Shown: piece by piece, positions 19,044 through 27,360 of the stretch
Layout: the number at the start of each line of letters is the position of its first letter
How positions within the stretch are numbered: position 1 is the first letter of the stretch
Position numbers and translations under genes: made by a program
Notes under the pieces: generated by a model
What the model was told of the DNA's origin: nothing
The model's database searches: none
Seen by the model: only the letters and a program-made list of their open reading frames with translations
Origin: CAYZHM01 sp964478225
Lineage (GTDB): Bacteria; Pseudomonadota; Alphaproteobacteria; Micavibrionales; Micavibrionaceae
DNA: 64,000 nt
Assembly: GCA_964478225.1 (NCBI GenBank)
Contig: CAYZHM010000004.1
Coordinates: 96,609-160,608, forward strand
Reading direction: 5' to 3'

Positions 19044-19621
19044 GACGGCTGATTGTCCGTTATTGTCAGGTTGATCCCCATTTTTTGAATGGTTTTTTGC
19101 AGTTTGTCGAGCACGTAGATGTCGTGTTTTCCGCAACCGAAGCTGCTGGTCTCAAAAGTGGCAGACATTCCATCAGGCGTTTCATTTAGCTTGACGTGCG
19201 GGTAGCGCGCTGCTGTTCTGAATATGTCTTTGATATTTTCAGGGATGGATTCTTCAGAGCTGACGGCGATTGTGCGATAAGCTGCTTGCGGCGCGTTCGA
19301 CGCTTGCATCTTAAAGACATCGGCACGCAATAGCTTGCCTTTGCGGATAGCGCAGTCGCTTGCGTTTCGAAGGGCGCTTGCAAATTCATTTGCCGCTGCT
19401 TCTTTGTCTAATTCAAAGGTGATGGCGTGATATTTTTCAGGAATTTTGGTTAATTTTTGAACTTGCCCGTTGTTCAGCGGGGTTGAGGCGCTAAGTTCGA
19501 GGATTAAGTTGCCGACAGTGATTGCGCCAAAGGCTTGGGCTTGTCGGAATAGCTCTGCAACCTCTTTTGTTAGCGGGTTGTGTGAAACTTCTTTGTAGAA
19601 GACTACGATTTGATCTGTCAT
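19040..19621 (-). CDS. Unrecognised 193-residue protein
   Basis: No family recognised. It starts at ATG 19621 (MTDQIVVFYKEVSH). The sequence is soluble, without signal peptide or membrane helix, and appears mixed alpha/beta. The stretch TFETSSFGCGKHDIYVLD contains Cys and His close together, a possible metal or active site, which I cannot confirm. It is encoded between ldtR (convergent, 4-base overlap) and gcdH, which lies upstream on the same strand with a 63-base gap, so it may be co-transcribed with gcdH. Confidence 0.55.
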   Translation of the reverse strand: MTDQIVVFYKEVSHNPLTKEVAELFRQAQAFGAITVGNLILELSASTPLNNGQVQKLTKIPEKYHAITFELDKEAAANEFASALRNASDCAIRKGKLLRADVFKMQASNAPQAAYRTIAVSSEESIPENIKDIFRTAARYPHVKLNETPDGMSATFETSSFGCGKHDIYVLDKLQKTIQKMGINLTITDNQPS

Positions 19622-19684
19622 TGCTTTGTGTCCGCCTGTTTTGTGCGGGCATGTCTTACGCTTTATTATGGACAGTGTCAAGCC

Positions 19685-20869
19685 TTATGAAAAAGCCTGT
19701 TCGCCCGTCTGGGCGCGGCCGAGGATAAGGGCATGGATGTCGTGGGTGCCTTCGTAGGTGTTGACGGATTCGAGGTTACACATATGGCGCATCACGTGAT
19801 ATTCCTCGGAAATGCCGTTGCCGCCGAGCATATCTCTGGCCATGCGCGCGATTTCAAGGGCTTTGCCGCAGTTGTTGCGTTTGAGGAGGGAGATGGCTTC
19901 GACCGGGGCACGGTTTTCATCGCGAAGGCGGCCCAAACGATGGCAGGCGGTGAGGCCTAATGTTATTTCGGTTTGCATGTCGGCGAGTTTTTTCTGGATC
20001 AGTTGTTGGGCGGCGAGAGGTTTGCCGAAGATTTTGCGCTCCATCACGTAGTCTCTGGCGCGGAACCAGCAATCTTCTGCTGCGCCCATGACGCCCCAGG
20101 CGATTCCAAAGCGTGCGGAGTTGAGGGCCATGAACGGGGATTTGATGCCCTCGGCTTTTGGCATGATGTTGTCTTGTGTGATCGGGACTTCATCCATTTC
20201 AATACCGCCGGTCGGGGAAGCGCGTAAGCTTAGTTTGCCGTGGATTTTGGAGGCTGAGAGGCCTTTCATGCCTTTTTCCAAAATGACGCCGATGATTTTA
20301 TCGTCGTCGTTTTTGGCCCAGACGACAAAGACGTCGGCGATGGGCGAGTTGGAAATCCATTGTTTGGCGCCGGAGATGGTGTAGCCGGAGCCGGACTTTT
20401 TGACCCGCGTGCGCATCGCGCCGGGGTCGGAGCCGCCGTCGGGTTCGGTGAGGCCGAAGCAACCGACAAATTCGCCGCTGGCGAGTTTGGGAAGGTATTT
20501 TTGTTTTTGCTCTTCGGAGCCGAAGAGGTAAATCGGCAGCATGACAAGTGAGGACTGGACGGAGTAGCAGGAGCGGTAAGCGGAATCGACGCGTTCAAGC
20601 TCGCGGGCGATCAATCCGGCAGCAGTGTAAGACGCACCGGCGCAGCCATACCCATCTAGCATTGGGCCGAGAAGACCAAGTTCACCCATTTCTCTCATGA
20701 TATTGCGGTCGAAGGTTTCAGTTTTATAAGCCTCAATGACACGAGGAAGAAGTTTGCTTTGTGCGTAATCATGGGCGGTTTTGGCGATGGCGCGCTCTTC
20801 ATCCGTCAGGAGGTCATCGAGGAGAAGGGGATCTTGCCAGTTGAAATCAGGTTTTGTCATGTTTTTCAT
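19685..20869 (-). CDS. gcdH: Glutaryl-CoA dehydrogenase (acyl-CoA dehydrogenase family)
   Basis: FAD enzyme that oxidises and decarboxylates glutaryl-CoA to crotonyl-CoA in lysine/tryptophan breakdown. [18 protein letters not shown] at the N terminus and [18 protein letters not shown] at the C terminus, with the catalytic Glu in YEGTH, are specific for the glutaryl-CoA subgroup. [16 protein letters not shown] and [16 protein letters not shown] are acyl-CoA dehydrogenase signatures. About 394 residues. Start choice: ATG at 20869 (a TTG two codons upstream or ATG at 20860 are alternatives). It is divergent from the small gene at 20897. Confidence 0.9.
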   Translation of the reverse strand: MKNMTKPDFNWQDPLLLDDLLTDEERAIAKTAHDYAQSKLLPRVIEAYKTETFDRNIMREMGELGLLGPMLDGYGCAGASYTAAGLIARELERVDSAYRSCYSVQSSLVMLPIYLFGSEEQKQKYLPKLASGEFVGCFGLTEPDGGSDPGAMRTRVKKSGSGYTISGAKQWISNSPIADVFVVWAKNDDDKIIGVILEKGMKGLSASKIHGKLSLRASPTGGIEMDEVPITQDNIMPKAEGIKSPFMALNSARFGIAWGVMGAAEDCWFRARDYVMERKIFGKPLAAQQLIQKKLADMQTEITLGLTACHRLGRLRDENRAPVEAISLLKRNNCGKALEIARMARDMLGGNGISEEYHVMRHMCNLESVNTYEGTHDIHALILGRAQTGEQAFS

Positions 20870-20896
20870 TTTCAAGTTTTGTGTTTCAATATCTGT

Positions 20897-21097
20897 ATGA
20901 ATAAAGAATCTTTGGCGGGACGGGAAGTCATTATCGAATTTTTTCCTGTGGGGAATGTTGTGAAGGTGTCGGCGATGGATGTGGAGACGCTGACCGAGGT
21001 GTCGATTCAGGGGCCAAAAAATGCTGGGGAGGAGATTTTAAAGCGGAACGCGATTAAGCGTCTGGAGTATGTTCTGAAAAAGAAGGGTCTGATGTAG
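20897..21097 (+). CDS. Small conserved alphaproteobacterial protein (DUF6898-like)
   Basis: A 66-residue protein, [20 protein letters not shown] then [20 protein letters not shown] and LEYVLKKKG. From memory this pattern (E-F-x-x-x-G-x-x-V-K-V-x-A-x-D, T-E-V-S-I-x-G-P, L-E-Y-V-L-x-K) resembles DUF6898 proteins, encoded next to rpiB/glyA in many Rhodospirillales; the assignment needs a profile search. Function unknown. It lies 28 bases from the divergent gcdH start. Its last 44 bases overlap the convergent gene at 21054. Confidence 0.65.
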   Translation: MNKESLAGREVIIEFFPVGNVVKVSAMDVETLTEVSIQGPKNAGEEILKRNAIKRLEYVLKKKGLM

Positions 21098-21377
21098 CAG
21101 GCGTGTACTCGGTATAGATTCCAATGGTCTCAGTGCTTTTAAGCTCTTTGTTGTGGGCTGGCCCCATGAGGGCGTTTGCATAAGAAGCTCGTATAGCGCT
21201 TATTTTTCCTCTTCCTTTTTGTCTGATCTCAATCGTCCCATCATTTTTGAAGATCAATTTGTTTGGGTCAGCATTTTCTTGCCAAATGAAGATGAGTGAT
21301 CCTACTTTGAATGCTGGGGGTGTTTCAGTGTGGGCGATTTCTTTTGGTTCTACTAAAGCTACTAAGTATACGGACAT
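21054..21377 (-). CDS. Unrecognised 107-residue protein
   Basis: Begins MSVYLVALVEPKEIAHTE; ATG 21377 is chosen because AGGTAA lies 6 bases upstream. The protein is a small soluble beta-rich sequence (FKVGSLIFIWQENAD, KLIFKNDGTIEIRQKGRG), perhaps a nucleic-acid or ligand binding barrel, but no family is recognised. Its 3' end overlaps the preceding small gene by 44 bases in convergent orientation. It is divergent from rpiB. Confidence 0.5.
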   Translation of the reverse strand: MSVYLVALVEPKEIAHTETPPAFKVGSLIFIWQENADPNKLIFKNDGTIEIRQKGRGKISAIRASYANALMGPAHNKELKSTETIGIYTEYTPATSDPSFSEHTPDA

Positions 21378-21442
21378 TTGATTTACCTGTTTAAGAAGAT
21401 AGGCCGTACAGTTATGAAAAAGTTTTGTCAATAAATAAAGTA

Positions 21443-21471
21443 TTGGCTTAAATTTTCTAACCCACTATATA
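21443..21471 (+). promoter_or_regulatory. Candidate promoter of rpiB, possibly giving a leaderless message
   Basis: TTGGCT (21443-21448), 17-base spacer, TATATA (21466-21471). The rpiB ATG begins at 21479, only 7 bases after the -10 box, which is where transcription would start, and no Shine-Dalgarno sequence precedes it. Confidence 0.45.
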
Positions 21472-21478
21472 TTGTGTC

Positions 21479-21901
21479 ATGAGAATTGCGTTGGGTTCTG
21501 ATCATGCCGGATATGCGCTAAAAACAGCCTTGAAAGACTTTCTTTCCGGGCGTTATCAGTTGCTTGATTTTGGTACGGATTCGGAAGAATCTGTTGATTA
21601 TCCAGATTTTGCAAAAAAGGTTGGTGAGGCAATTTCCGGCGGGGCGGTTGATCGCGGGATTTTGATTTGCGGGTCAGGAATCGGCATTTCGATTGCGGCG
21701 AACAGGTTTAGGGCTGTGCGTTGCGCGTTGTGCGTAACCGAGGAGATGGCCAAGTTGTCGCGGCAGCATAATGATGCGAATGTGCTCGCGCTGGGGTCAC
21801 GATTGATTGATTTGCCTACAGCGCAGGCGATTACAGATACATTTTTGGCAACAGGATTTGAAGGCGGGCGCCATGAAGCGCGCGTACGTAAATTGGGTTA
21901 A
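21479..21901 (+). CDS. rpiB: Ribose 5-phosphate isomerase B
   Basis: Interconverts ribose 5-phosphate and ribulose 5-phosphate in the pentose phosphate pathway. The 140-residue protein shows [15 protein letters not shown] at the N terminus (substrate-binding Asp-His), [30 protein letters not shown] with the catalytic-region Cys, and [14 protein letters not shown]. The N terminus matches the family exactly, so the ATG at 21479 is secure even though no ribosome binding site precedes it. glyA follows after 23 bases, a common alphaproteobacterial pair. Confidence 0.95.
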   Translation: MRIALGSDHAGYALKTALKDFLSGRYQLLDFGTDSEESVDYPDFAKKVGEAISGGAVDRGILICGSGIGISIAANRFRAVRCALCVTEEMAKLSRQHNDANVLALGSRLIDLPTAQAITDTFLATGFEGGRHEARVRKLG

Positions 21902-21924
21902 ATTCAGAAAGGAACAATAATCAA

Positions 21925-23232
21925 ATGAGTCAAGCAGCAGTAAAGGAGATGGTTATGGACGGGTTTTTTACCGAGGATTTGAAAGACAGTGATCCTGATG
22001 TGTGGGCGGCGATTGAAAAAGAATTGGTGCGCCAGCAAGACGGGATTGAGTTGATTGCCTCGGAAAATATTGTCTCAAAGGCTGTGTTGCAGGCGCAGGG
22101 GTCTGTGCTGACGAACAAATATGCGGAAGGATATCCGGGCAAACGTTATTATGGCGGTTGCGAGTTTGTGGATGTTGTTGAGGAAATTGCGCAGCAGCGG
22201 GCGTGTAAAATTTTTGGCGCCAAATTTGCGAACGTGCAGCCGAATTCCGGATCGCAAGCGAACCAGGGCGTTTATCAGGCGTTGATCAAGCCGGGCGATA
22301 CGATTTTGGGGATGAGCCTTGCTGCGGGCGGGCATTTGACCCACGGGGCGGCGCCGAACCAATCAGGTAAATGGTTCAATGCGGTGCAATATGGGGTCAA
22401 GCAATCGGACGCGTTGATTGATTATGATGAGGTTGAGCGTCTGGCGAAGGAGCATAAGCCGAAAATGGTTGTGGCTGGTGCGTCGGCTTATCCGCGGGTC
22501 ATTGACTTTAAGCGCTTCCGCGAAATTGCTGATTCTGTTGGGGCTTATCTGTTTGTGGACATGGCGCATTATGCGGGTCTTATTGCGGGTGGGTCGTATC
22601 CTAGCCCGATGGAGCACGCGCATGTTGTGACGACGACGACACATAAAACTTTGCGCGGTCCACGCGGCGGGATGATCCTGACGAACGATGAAGAGATTTA
22701 TAAGAAAATCAATTCGGCGATTTTCCCAGGGATTCAGGGCGGGCCTTTGATGCATGTCATTGCCGGGAAAGCGGCGTGTTACGGCGAGGCTCTGAGACCT
22801 GAATTCAAGTCTTACGCGAAGGGCGTGGTTGATAATGCGAGGGTTTTGGCGGAGACGTTGAAGCAGGGCGGTCTTGATATTGTTTCGGGTGGAACGGATT
22901 CGCACATTGTTTTGGTTGATTTGCGACCGAAAGGTTTGACCGGCGATATTACCGAGAAGGCGCTGGAGCGCGCCGGGATGACTTGCAACAAGAATGCTGT
23001 GCCGTTTGATCCGGAAAAACCTTTCGTGACGTCTGGTGTACGTTTGGGTACGCCGGCCGGAACGACGCGCGGGTTTGGTGTGGCAGAATTCAACCAGGTT
23101 GGCGAGATGATTGTTGAGGTGCTTGATGGTTTGAAAGCCAATGGCGCGGATGGCAACGCAGCGGTTGAAAAAGCCGTTTATACGAAGGTTGACGCGCTGT
23201 GTAAGAAGTTTCCGATTTATCCGGATTTGTAG
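21925..23232 (+). CDS. glyA: Serine hydroxymethyltransferase
   Basis: PLP enzyme interconverting serine and glycine with tetrahydrofolate, the main source of one-carbon units. The 435-residue sequence has [24 protein letters not shown], the PLP-binding lysine Lys241 in [18 protein letters not shown], and [18 protein letters not shown] precedes the start. It links functionally to folK/folP in this window. It is followed after 11 bases by nrdR, so rpiB-glyA-nrdR is a unit. Confidence 0.97.
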   Translation: MSQAAVKEMVMDGFFTEDLKDSDPDVWAAIEKELVRQQDGIELIASENIVSKAVLQAQGSVLTNKYAEGYPGKRYYGGCEFVDVVEEIAQQRACKIFGAKFANVQPNSGSQANQGVYQALIKPGDTILGMSLAAGGHLTHGAAPNQSGKWFNAVQYGVKQSDALIDYDEVERLAKEHKPKMVVAGASAYPRVIDFKRFREIADSVGAYLFVDMAHYAGLIAGGSYPSPMEHAHVVTTTTHKTLRGPRGGMILTNDEEIYKKINSAIFPGIQGGPLMHVIAGKAACYGEALRPEFKSYAKGVVDNARVLAETLKQGGLDIVSGGTDSHIVLVDLRPKGLTGDITEKALERAGMTCNKNAVPFDPEKPFVTSGVRLGTPAGTTRGFGVAEFNQVGEMIVEVLDGLKANGADGNAAVEKAVYTKVDALCKKFPIYPDL

Positions 23233-23243
23233 AAGGAGCATGA

Positions 23244-23702
23244 ATGCGCTGCCCGTTTTGTGGATGTGATGATACGCAGGTAAAGGATTCGAGGCCGACC
23301 GAAGATAGTTCGGCGATCCGGCGGCGGCGCGAATGCCCGAAATGCAGCGAGCGTTTTACGACATTTGAGCGGGTGCAGCTTCGTGACCTGACGGTTATTA
23401 AATCGGGCGGTCGCAAGCAGCCGTTTGATCGCGATAAAATCACCAAATCGATGCAGGTGGCTTTGCGGAAAAGGCCGGTGGAGCTTGAGGATATCGAGAA
23501 GGCGGCGAATGATATCGTCCGGGCATTGGAATCGAAAGGTGAGCCTGAGATTTCTTCCGACAAGATTGGTGAGCAGGTTATGAAGGCGTTGGCCGGGCTG
23601 GATATTGTCGGGTATATCCGCTATGCGTCGGTTTATAAAGACTTCCGTGAGCCAGGTGACTTTGACGATTTTCTTAATCAGGTCAAACGAGTCAAAAAGT
23701 GA
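23244..23702 (+). CDS. nrdR: Transcriptional repressor NrdR
   Basis: Nucleotide-sensing repressor of ribonucleotide reductase genes. The 152 residues hold an N-terminal zinc ribbon ([15 protein letters not shown] then [15 protein letters not shown]) and an ATP-cone domain ([15 protein letters not shown], VPxL-like [10 protein letters not shown]). An AAGGAG sits 6 bases before the ATG. Position after glyA is typical for alphaproteobacteria. A palindromic element begins just after its stop. Confidence 0.95.
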   Translation: MRCPFCGCDDTQVKDSRPTEDSSAIRRRRECPKCSERFTTFERVQLRDLTVIKSGGRKQPFDRDKITKSMQVALRKRPVELEDIEKAANDIVRALESKGEPEISSDKIGEQVMKALAGLDIVGYIRYASVYKDFREPGDFDDFLNQVKRVKK

Positions 23703-23712
23703 GAGCTTCCAT

Positions 23713-23792
23713 ATTTTCATTCTGGCGGCGTTGCTTCGTCGCTTACGTATTATTCATACGCTGCGCTCCTTGCGCCTTGCCACAATAAAAAT
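23713..23792. repeat. Palindromic intergenic element, copy 3
   Basis: Between nrdR and ribD. Outer arms ATTTTCATTCTGGC (23713-23726) and GCCACAATAAAAAT (23779-23792) pair imperfectly. The core holds CTTACGTA...CATACGCTGCGC, as in the copies at 14183 and 25467, flanked by GCGTTGCTTCG and CTTGCGCCT, as in the copy at 10258, so it links the two subtypes. Confidence 0.6.
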
Positions 23793-23828
23793 CTGTTTGC
23801 TCTGGTCGTTTTGTTTTATGCTCTTTCT

Positions 23829-24893
23829 ATGAGTTTGGATCATTTCTATATGCGGCATGCCCTGAGCCTTGCACGGACAGGGTTGGGAAGAACTGCGCCT
23901 AATCCGTCTGTCGGATGTGTGCTTGTGAAGAACGGGCATGTGGTCGGTGCGGCACGTACAGGGGATGGCGGGCGGCCGCATGCGGAGTTTCTGGCGCTCA
24001 AGATGGCGGGGCGTGAAACGAAAGGAGCGACGGCGTACGTGACATTGGAGCCGTGTGCTCATGAGGGGCAGACTCCTTCTTGTGCGAGGTTGTTGGCCGA
24101 GGCGGGCGTGAACCGCGTTGTTGTCGGTTGCAGAGATGTTGATCCGCGGACGGCGGGTCAGAATGAGGCTGGATTTGAATACGGAGTCTTGGAGCAAGAG
24201 GCGCAGAAGGTGAGTGCCGGTTTCTTTCTTCGTGTCACAGAAGAGCGGCCGTTTGTGAGTTTGAAGATTGCCTGTTCGGTTGATGGCAAGACGGCATTGG
24301 CCGACAATGATAAGCAATGGATTACGGGGACGTTGGCCCGGCGTTACGCGCATGTTGAACGGTCGCAGCATGATGCGATTATGGTCGGGATTGGGACTGT
24401 GCTGGCGGATGATCCGCTTTTGACGGTGCGGCTGGGTGAATCTTTGCCGCAACCTCGGCGGATTGTTATGGATGCGGGGTTAAAAATTCCGCTGGATTGT
24501 CAGTTGATCGAGACAGTTGATCAGGCACCATTGTGGATTTTTTATAAAGATGATCCTGAAAATAAGACTCAGGTGCTCCGGGATAGGGGTGCAAAATTGA
24601 TCCAGGTTGATCCGCATGATATTCAATCTGTTTTGAAAGCTTTGGCGGGTGAGGGGGTTACGCGGTTGTTGGTTGAGGGCGGAGCGACGGTGATGACCGC
24701 ATTTGTGGAGAGCGGCCTTTATGACCGATTTTTGTGTTTTCGTGCACCGAGTGTGATTGGCGGGGATGGACGAAACGGGGTGTCTTTTCTCGAGATTGGT
24801 GCTATGGAGGACGTGCTGAAATTAAAGCGTATTGAGACGCGCATTTTGGGCGATGATACTTTGGAAGTTTATGAGAGATGTTTACAGGATTAA
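23829..24893 (+). CDS. ribD: Riboflavin biosynthesis deaminase/reductase RibD
   Basis: Bifunctional enzyme for steps two and three of riboflavin synthesis. The N-terminal zinc deaminase has PNPSVGCVLVKNG, PHAEFLALKMAG (His and Glu) and PCAHEGQTPSC (zinc cysteines). The C-terminal reductase begins near RPFVSLKIACSVDGKTAL and includes MVGIGTVLADDPLLTVRL and LLVEGGATVMTAF. I start at ATG 23829; an ATG six codons upstream adds only MFYALS. About 354 residues. It overlaps ribE by 16 bases. Confidence 0.95.
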   Translation: MSLDHFYMRHALSLARTGLGRTAPNPSVGCVLVKNGHVVGAARTGDGGRPHAEFLALKMAGRETKGATAYVTLEPCAHEGQTPSCARLLAEAGVNRVVVGCRDVDPRTAGQNEAGFEYGVLEQEAQKVSAGFFLRVTEERPFVSLKIACSVDGKTALADNDKQWITGTLARRYAHVERSQHDAIMVGIGTVLADDPLLTVRLGESLPQPRRIVMDAGLKIPLDCQLIETVDQAPLWIFYKDDPENKTQVLRDRGAKLIQVDPHDIQSVLKALAGEGVTRLLVEGGATVMTAFVESGLYDRFLCFRAPSVIGGDGRNGVSFLEIGAMEDVLKLKRIETRILGDDTLEVYERCLQD

Positions 24894-25459
24894 TTCAAGA
24901 TATTGGGACGGTTACGGCGATTGACAAATCGGGCGACTGGCGCATTGAGATTGCGACCGGGCTTGATTTGAGCAAGGTGGCGATTGGAGCTTCTGTGGCG
25001 TGTTCCGGATGTTGTCTGACGGTTATTGAGAAAAGCGAGAGTGTGTTTGCGGTTCAGGTGTCGGCGGAAAGTTTGATGCGTACGGTTATTCATAGTTGGG
25101 ATATCGGGACACGGGTCAATTTGGAGCCTTCGCTGAAGCTTGGGGATGAGCTGGGCGGTCATTTTGTCTTTGGGCATGTGGATGGTGTTGCGGAATTGGT
25201 GGAAATTAAGCCGGAAGGAGATTCACACCGATTAACAATCAGGCCGCCACAGGATTTGATGATGTTTGTTGCTTCCAAGGGGACAGTGGCGCTGGATGGG
25301 GTGTCGTTGACCGTGAATGAGGTTGGAGAAGACACGTTTGGTGTCAATATTATTCCTCATACGTGGGTGCATACAGCTCTGGTGGACCGCAGAGCGGGAG
25401 ATCATTTAAATATTGAAATTGATATGCTTGCCCGCTATGTTGCGCGCATGATGCGTTGA
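24878..25459 (+). CDS. ribE: Riboflavin synthase alpha subunit
   Basis: Dismutates two 6,7-dimethyl-8-ribityllumazine molecules to riboflavin. The 193-residue protein consists of two tandem lumazine-binding barrels, each opening similarly: MFTGLIQDIGTVTAID, then LGGHFVFGHVDGVAELVEI. The motifs ACSGCCLTVIEKSE and ALDGVSLTVNEVGED are the paired substrate loops. It overlaps ribD. A palindromic element follows where ribBA normally is. Confidence 0.95.
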   Translation: MFTGLIQDIGTVTAIDKSGDWRIEIATGLDLSKVAIGASVACSGCCLTVIEKSESVFAVQVSAESLMRTVIHSWDIGTRVNLEPSLKLGDELGGHFVFGHVDGVAELVEIKPEGDSHRLTIRPPQDLMMFVASKGTVALDGVSLTVNEVGEDTFGVNIIPHTWVHTALVDRRAGDHLNIEIDMLARYVARMMR

Positions 25460-25466
25460 TCTATGC

Positions 25467-25573
25467 GTTATTTTACGCTGCAGATTGCATTTTCTGCGCT
25501 TCCGGTACTCACGTATTTCTATATACGCTGCGTTTCCGGTTCTCGAAAACGCAATTTTCGCCAGTAAAATAAC
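25467..25573. repeat. Palindromic intergenic element, copy 4
   Basis: Between ribE and ribH. Perfect 10-base outer arms GTTATTTTAC (25467-25476) and GTAAAATAAC (25564-25573), inner arms GCATTTTC / GAAAACGC, and a core with CTTCCGGT, CTCACGTA, TACGCTGCG and CCGGTTCTCG, as in the copy at 14183. It begins 8 bases after the ribE stop. Confidence 0.65.
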
Positions 25574-25620
25574 TTCTATCTCAAGCGCATCAGAAGAGGC
25601 ACAAAAAAGGGTTTTGTATT

Positions 25621-26061
25621 ATGAAAAATAAAATTGCACTGATCAAGGCCGGATGGCACAAGGACATTGTTGAATCTGCTGAGAAGTCTTTTATTGCGGC
25701 CATGGGTAAAGAGGCGCAAATTGATGTGATCGAGGTTCCCGGGTCTTTGGAAATTCCATTGGTTGGGAAGCAGTGCCTTGAGAATGGTTATGATATGGCG
25801 GTTGGTCTTGGTTTTGTCGTGAATGGGGCGATCTACAGGCATGAATTCGTCGCGCAGGCGGTTATTGATGGGATTATGCGCGTCTCACTGGATACCGGGA
25901 AGCCGTTCTTATCGGTTGTGTTGACAGCGATTACGTTTAGCGAAGCCAGCAAAGAGAACGAAGAGTATTTCATCAATCACATGGTCATTAAAGGCCGGGA
26001 AGCAGCACAAGCAGCAAAAACGATGTTTGGTTTGGCGCCTAAACTGAAGAAGGCCGCATAA
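25621..26061 (+). CDS. ribH: 6,7-dimethyl-8-ribityllumazine synthase, type II (RibH2-like)
   Basis: Makes lumazine from the RibD-pathway pyrimidine and 3,4-dihydroxybutanone 4-phosphate. The 146-residue sequence resembles the decameric RibH2 of Brucella rather than the common icosahedral type: IALIKAGWHKDIVESAEKSF, VIEVPGSLEIPL, GFVVNGAIYRHEFVAQAVID, LSVVLTAITF and VKGREAAQAAKTMFG-like end. An AGGG lies 8 bases before the start. It is followed after 13 bases by nusB, the position where type I RibH is usual. Confidence 0.88.
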   Translation: MKNKIALIKAGWHKDIVESAEKSFIAAMGKEAQIDVIEVPGSLEIPLVGKQCLENGYDMAVGLGFVVNGAIYRHEFVAQAVIDGIMRVSLDTGKPFLSVVLTAITFSEASKENEEYFINHMVIKGREAAQAAKTMFGLAPKLKKAA

Positions 26062-26074
26062 GCGCAATCATATC

Positions 26075-26515
26075 ATGTCACAAAAAGCGAAAAATTTTGC
26101 AGCGCGGCTAAGTGCGGTTCAAGCGCTTTATCAGGCATCCCAGAACCAGCAACCGCTGGATCTATTGCTGAATGAGTATGTGAGCATGCGAGGATCGGTC
26201 GAAATGGAGGGTGAAGAACCTTTGCGCATGGATCGCGTGTTGTTTGAGAAGATCGTTCAAGGCGTTTTTGAGGGCGGGAAAGAGCTTCAGGAAAGTGTTG
26301 CCGAGAATTATTCCAAAAAAAATAAAAAGATAGAGCCTTTGTTAAAGTCTATTCTTGTTTGTGGTTTTTATGAAATTAAAGCGCATCAAGAGGTTGATGC
26401 CCCAATCATTATTAATGATTATCTCAATATTACCCATTCTTTTTACGGCGAAAGTGAAGTTTCTTTGGTGAACGCTTTGCTCGATAATGTCAAAAAATCC
26501 TTTAGAGCCAATTAG
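26075..26515 (+). CDS. nusB: Transcription antitermination factor NusB
   Basis: RNA-binding factor that with NusE (S10) assembles rRNA antitermination complexes. The 146-residue, all-helical protein begins AARLSAVQALYQASQNQQPL, the NusB N-terminal signature, and ends with ILVCGFYEIKAHQEVDAPI, IINDYLNITHSFYGESEVSL and NALLDNVKK, the conserved C-terminal helices. The order ribH-nusB is widely conserved. Confidence 0.93.
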   Translation: MSQKAKNFAARLSAVQALYQASQNQQPLDLLLNEYVSMRGSVEMEGEEPLRMDRVLFEKIVQGVFEGGKELQESVAENYSKKNKKIEPLLKSILVCGFYEIKAHQEVDAPIIINDYLNITHSFYGESEVSLVNALLDNVKKSFRAN

Positions 26516-26630
26516 TTATCTCTGCTGCGCCGCATAAAAATTCCATAAAGTTTTATGTTAAAGTTACAGCCTCTTAATCATTTCCATATTATACTTGTCC
26601 TTAGGGTTCTTAAGCTAAGGGGCATAAGAT

Positions 26631-27131
26631 ATGAAGAAGATTGTTGTCGCGCTTGTAGCGCTTCTTTTGATTGCTGGTGGCGGTGCTGCTGCTTATTTCT
26701 ATTTGTTCTCTACACCAGCGGAAGCTGCTGTGGGCGAGGAAGGAGAAGCCGCTAAGGCCGAGGATCACGCAAAAGAAGAGAAAGGTAAGGGCGGCGGTCA
26801 CGGCGAGTCTGCCTATACTTTTGTTGAACTTGATCCGCTGATTTTGCCGATTGTTGACGATAATGGTTTGAGCCAGACCGTCAGCCTTGTTGTTGTGCTG
26901 GAAGTCGCGGATGCTGCGGCTGGGGAAGAGGTTAAAGCCCTTACGCCGCGTATCAAGGACGCATTTATTCAGGATATGTACGGGATGTTAAACCGTCATG
27001 CCGCCTTGAAGGGCGGGGTTATTCAGGTCGATTACCTTAAACATCGCCTGAACGAGATTAGTCAGAAAGTTGTTGAGGGCGATAAGATTCACGATGTTTT
27101 ACTTCAGGTCGTGCAGCAGCGGCCGATTTAA
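26631..27131 (+). CDS. fliL: Flagellar basal body-associated protein FliL
   Basis: Single-pass inner-membrane protein around the MotAB stator. The 166 residues begin with a membrane helix (KKIVVALVALLLIAGGGAAA), then an Ala/Glu/Lys/His-rich linker (about 30-60), then the conserved domain YTFVELDPLILPIVDDNG, SLVVVLEVAD, IKDAFIQDMYGMLNRH and LKHRLNEISQKVV. GGGG precedes the start by about 9 bases. It is not beside fliM as in many genomes. A strong terminator follows. Confidence 0.85.
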   Translation: MKKIVVALVALLLIAGGGAAAYFYLFSTPAEAAVGEEGEAAKAEDHAKEEKGKGGGHGESAYTFVELDPLILPIVDDNGLSQTVSLVVVLEVADAAAGEEVKALTPRIKDAFIQDMYGMLNRHAALKGGVIQVDYLKHRLNEISQKVVEGDKIHDVLLQVVQQRPI

Positions 27132-27191
27132 GGCGTTTTTTATAGTTTTAGTGCGCATTCCACTCAGTTAAGAGCCCTCAAAACTCGAAAA

Positions 27192-27225
27192 AAGCCCGGT
27201 CTTTTCGGAGATCGGGCTTCTTTTT
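27192..27225 (+). terminator. Rho-independent terminator after fliL
   Basis: AAGCCCGGTC (27192-27201) pairs with GATCGGGCTT (27210-27219), an 8-base loop between, followed by a run of T residues. It separates fliL from hppA. Confidence 0.85.
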
Positions 27226-27249
27226 ATGCTCGTTTTTACGTATTTTCCT

Positions 27250-27277
27250 TTGACATTTTTGTCCCAGGCTCTATAAC
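27250..27277 (+). promoter_or_regulatory. Candidate sigma-70 promoter of hppA
   Basis: Consensus TTGACA (27250-27255), 16-base spacer, TATAAC (27272-27277, 5 of 6 matches). It lies 83 bases before the hppA start and just after the fliL terminator. Confidence 0.7.
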
Positions 27278-27360
27278 CCCCATTGAATTTCCGCATGGGT
27301 TGTTTATCCTTGGGCGGTTAAAATTCTATAAGAATCAAAAAAAGTAAGAGGACTTCCCTA

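Noticed and set aside
22363..23241. Long open frame antisense to glyA (about 290 codons)
   Set aside because: Same reasoning: it is a shadow of a highly conserved gene.
23703..25620. FMN riboswitch in the riboflavin gene region
   Set aside because: The gaps before ribD and ribH contain only the palindromic elements, without the conserved FMN-aptamer sequence blocks.
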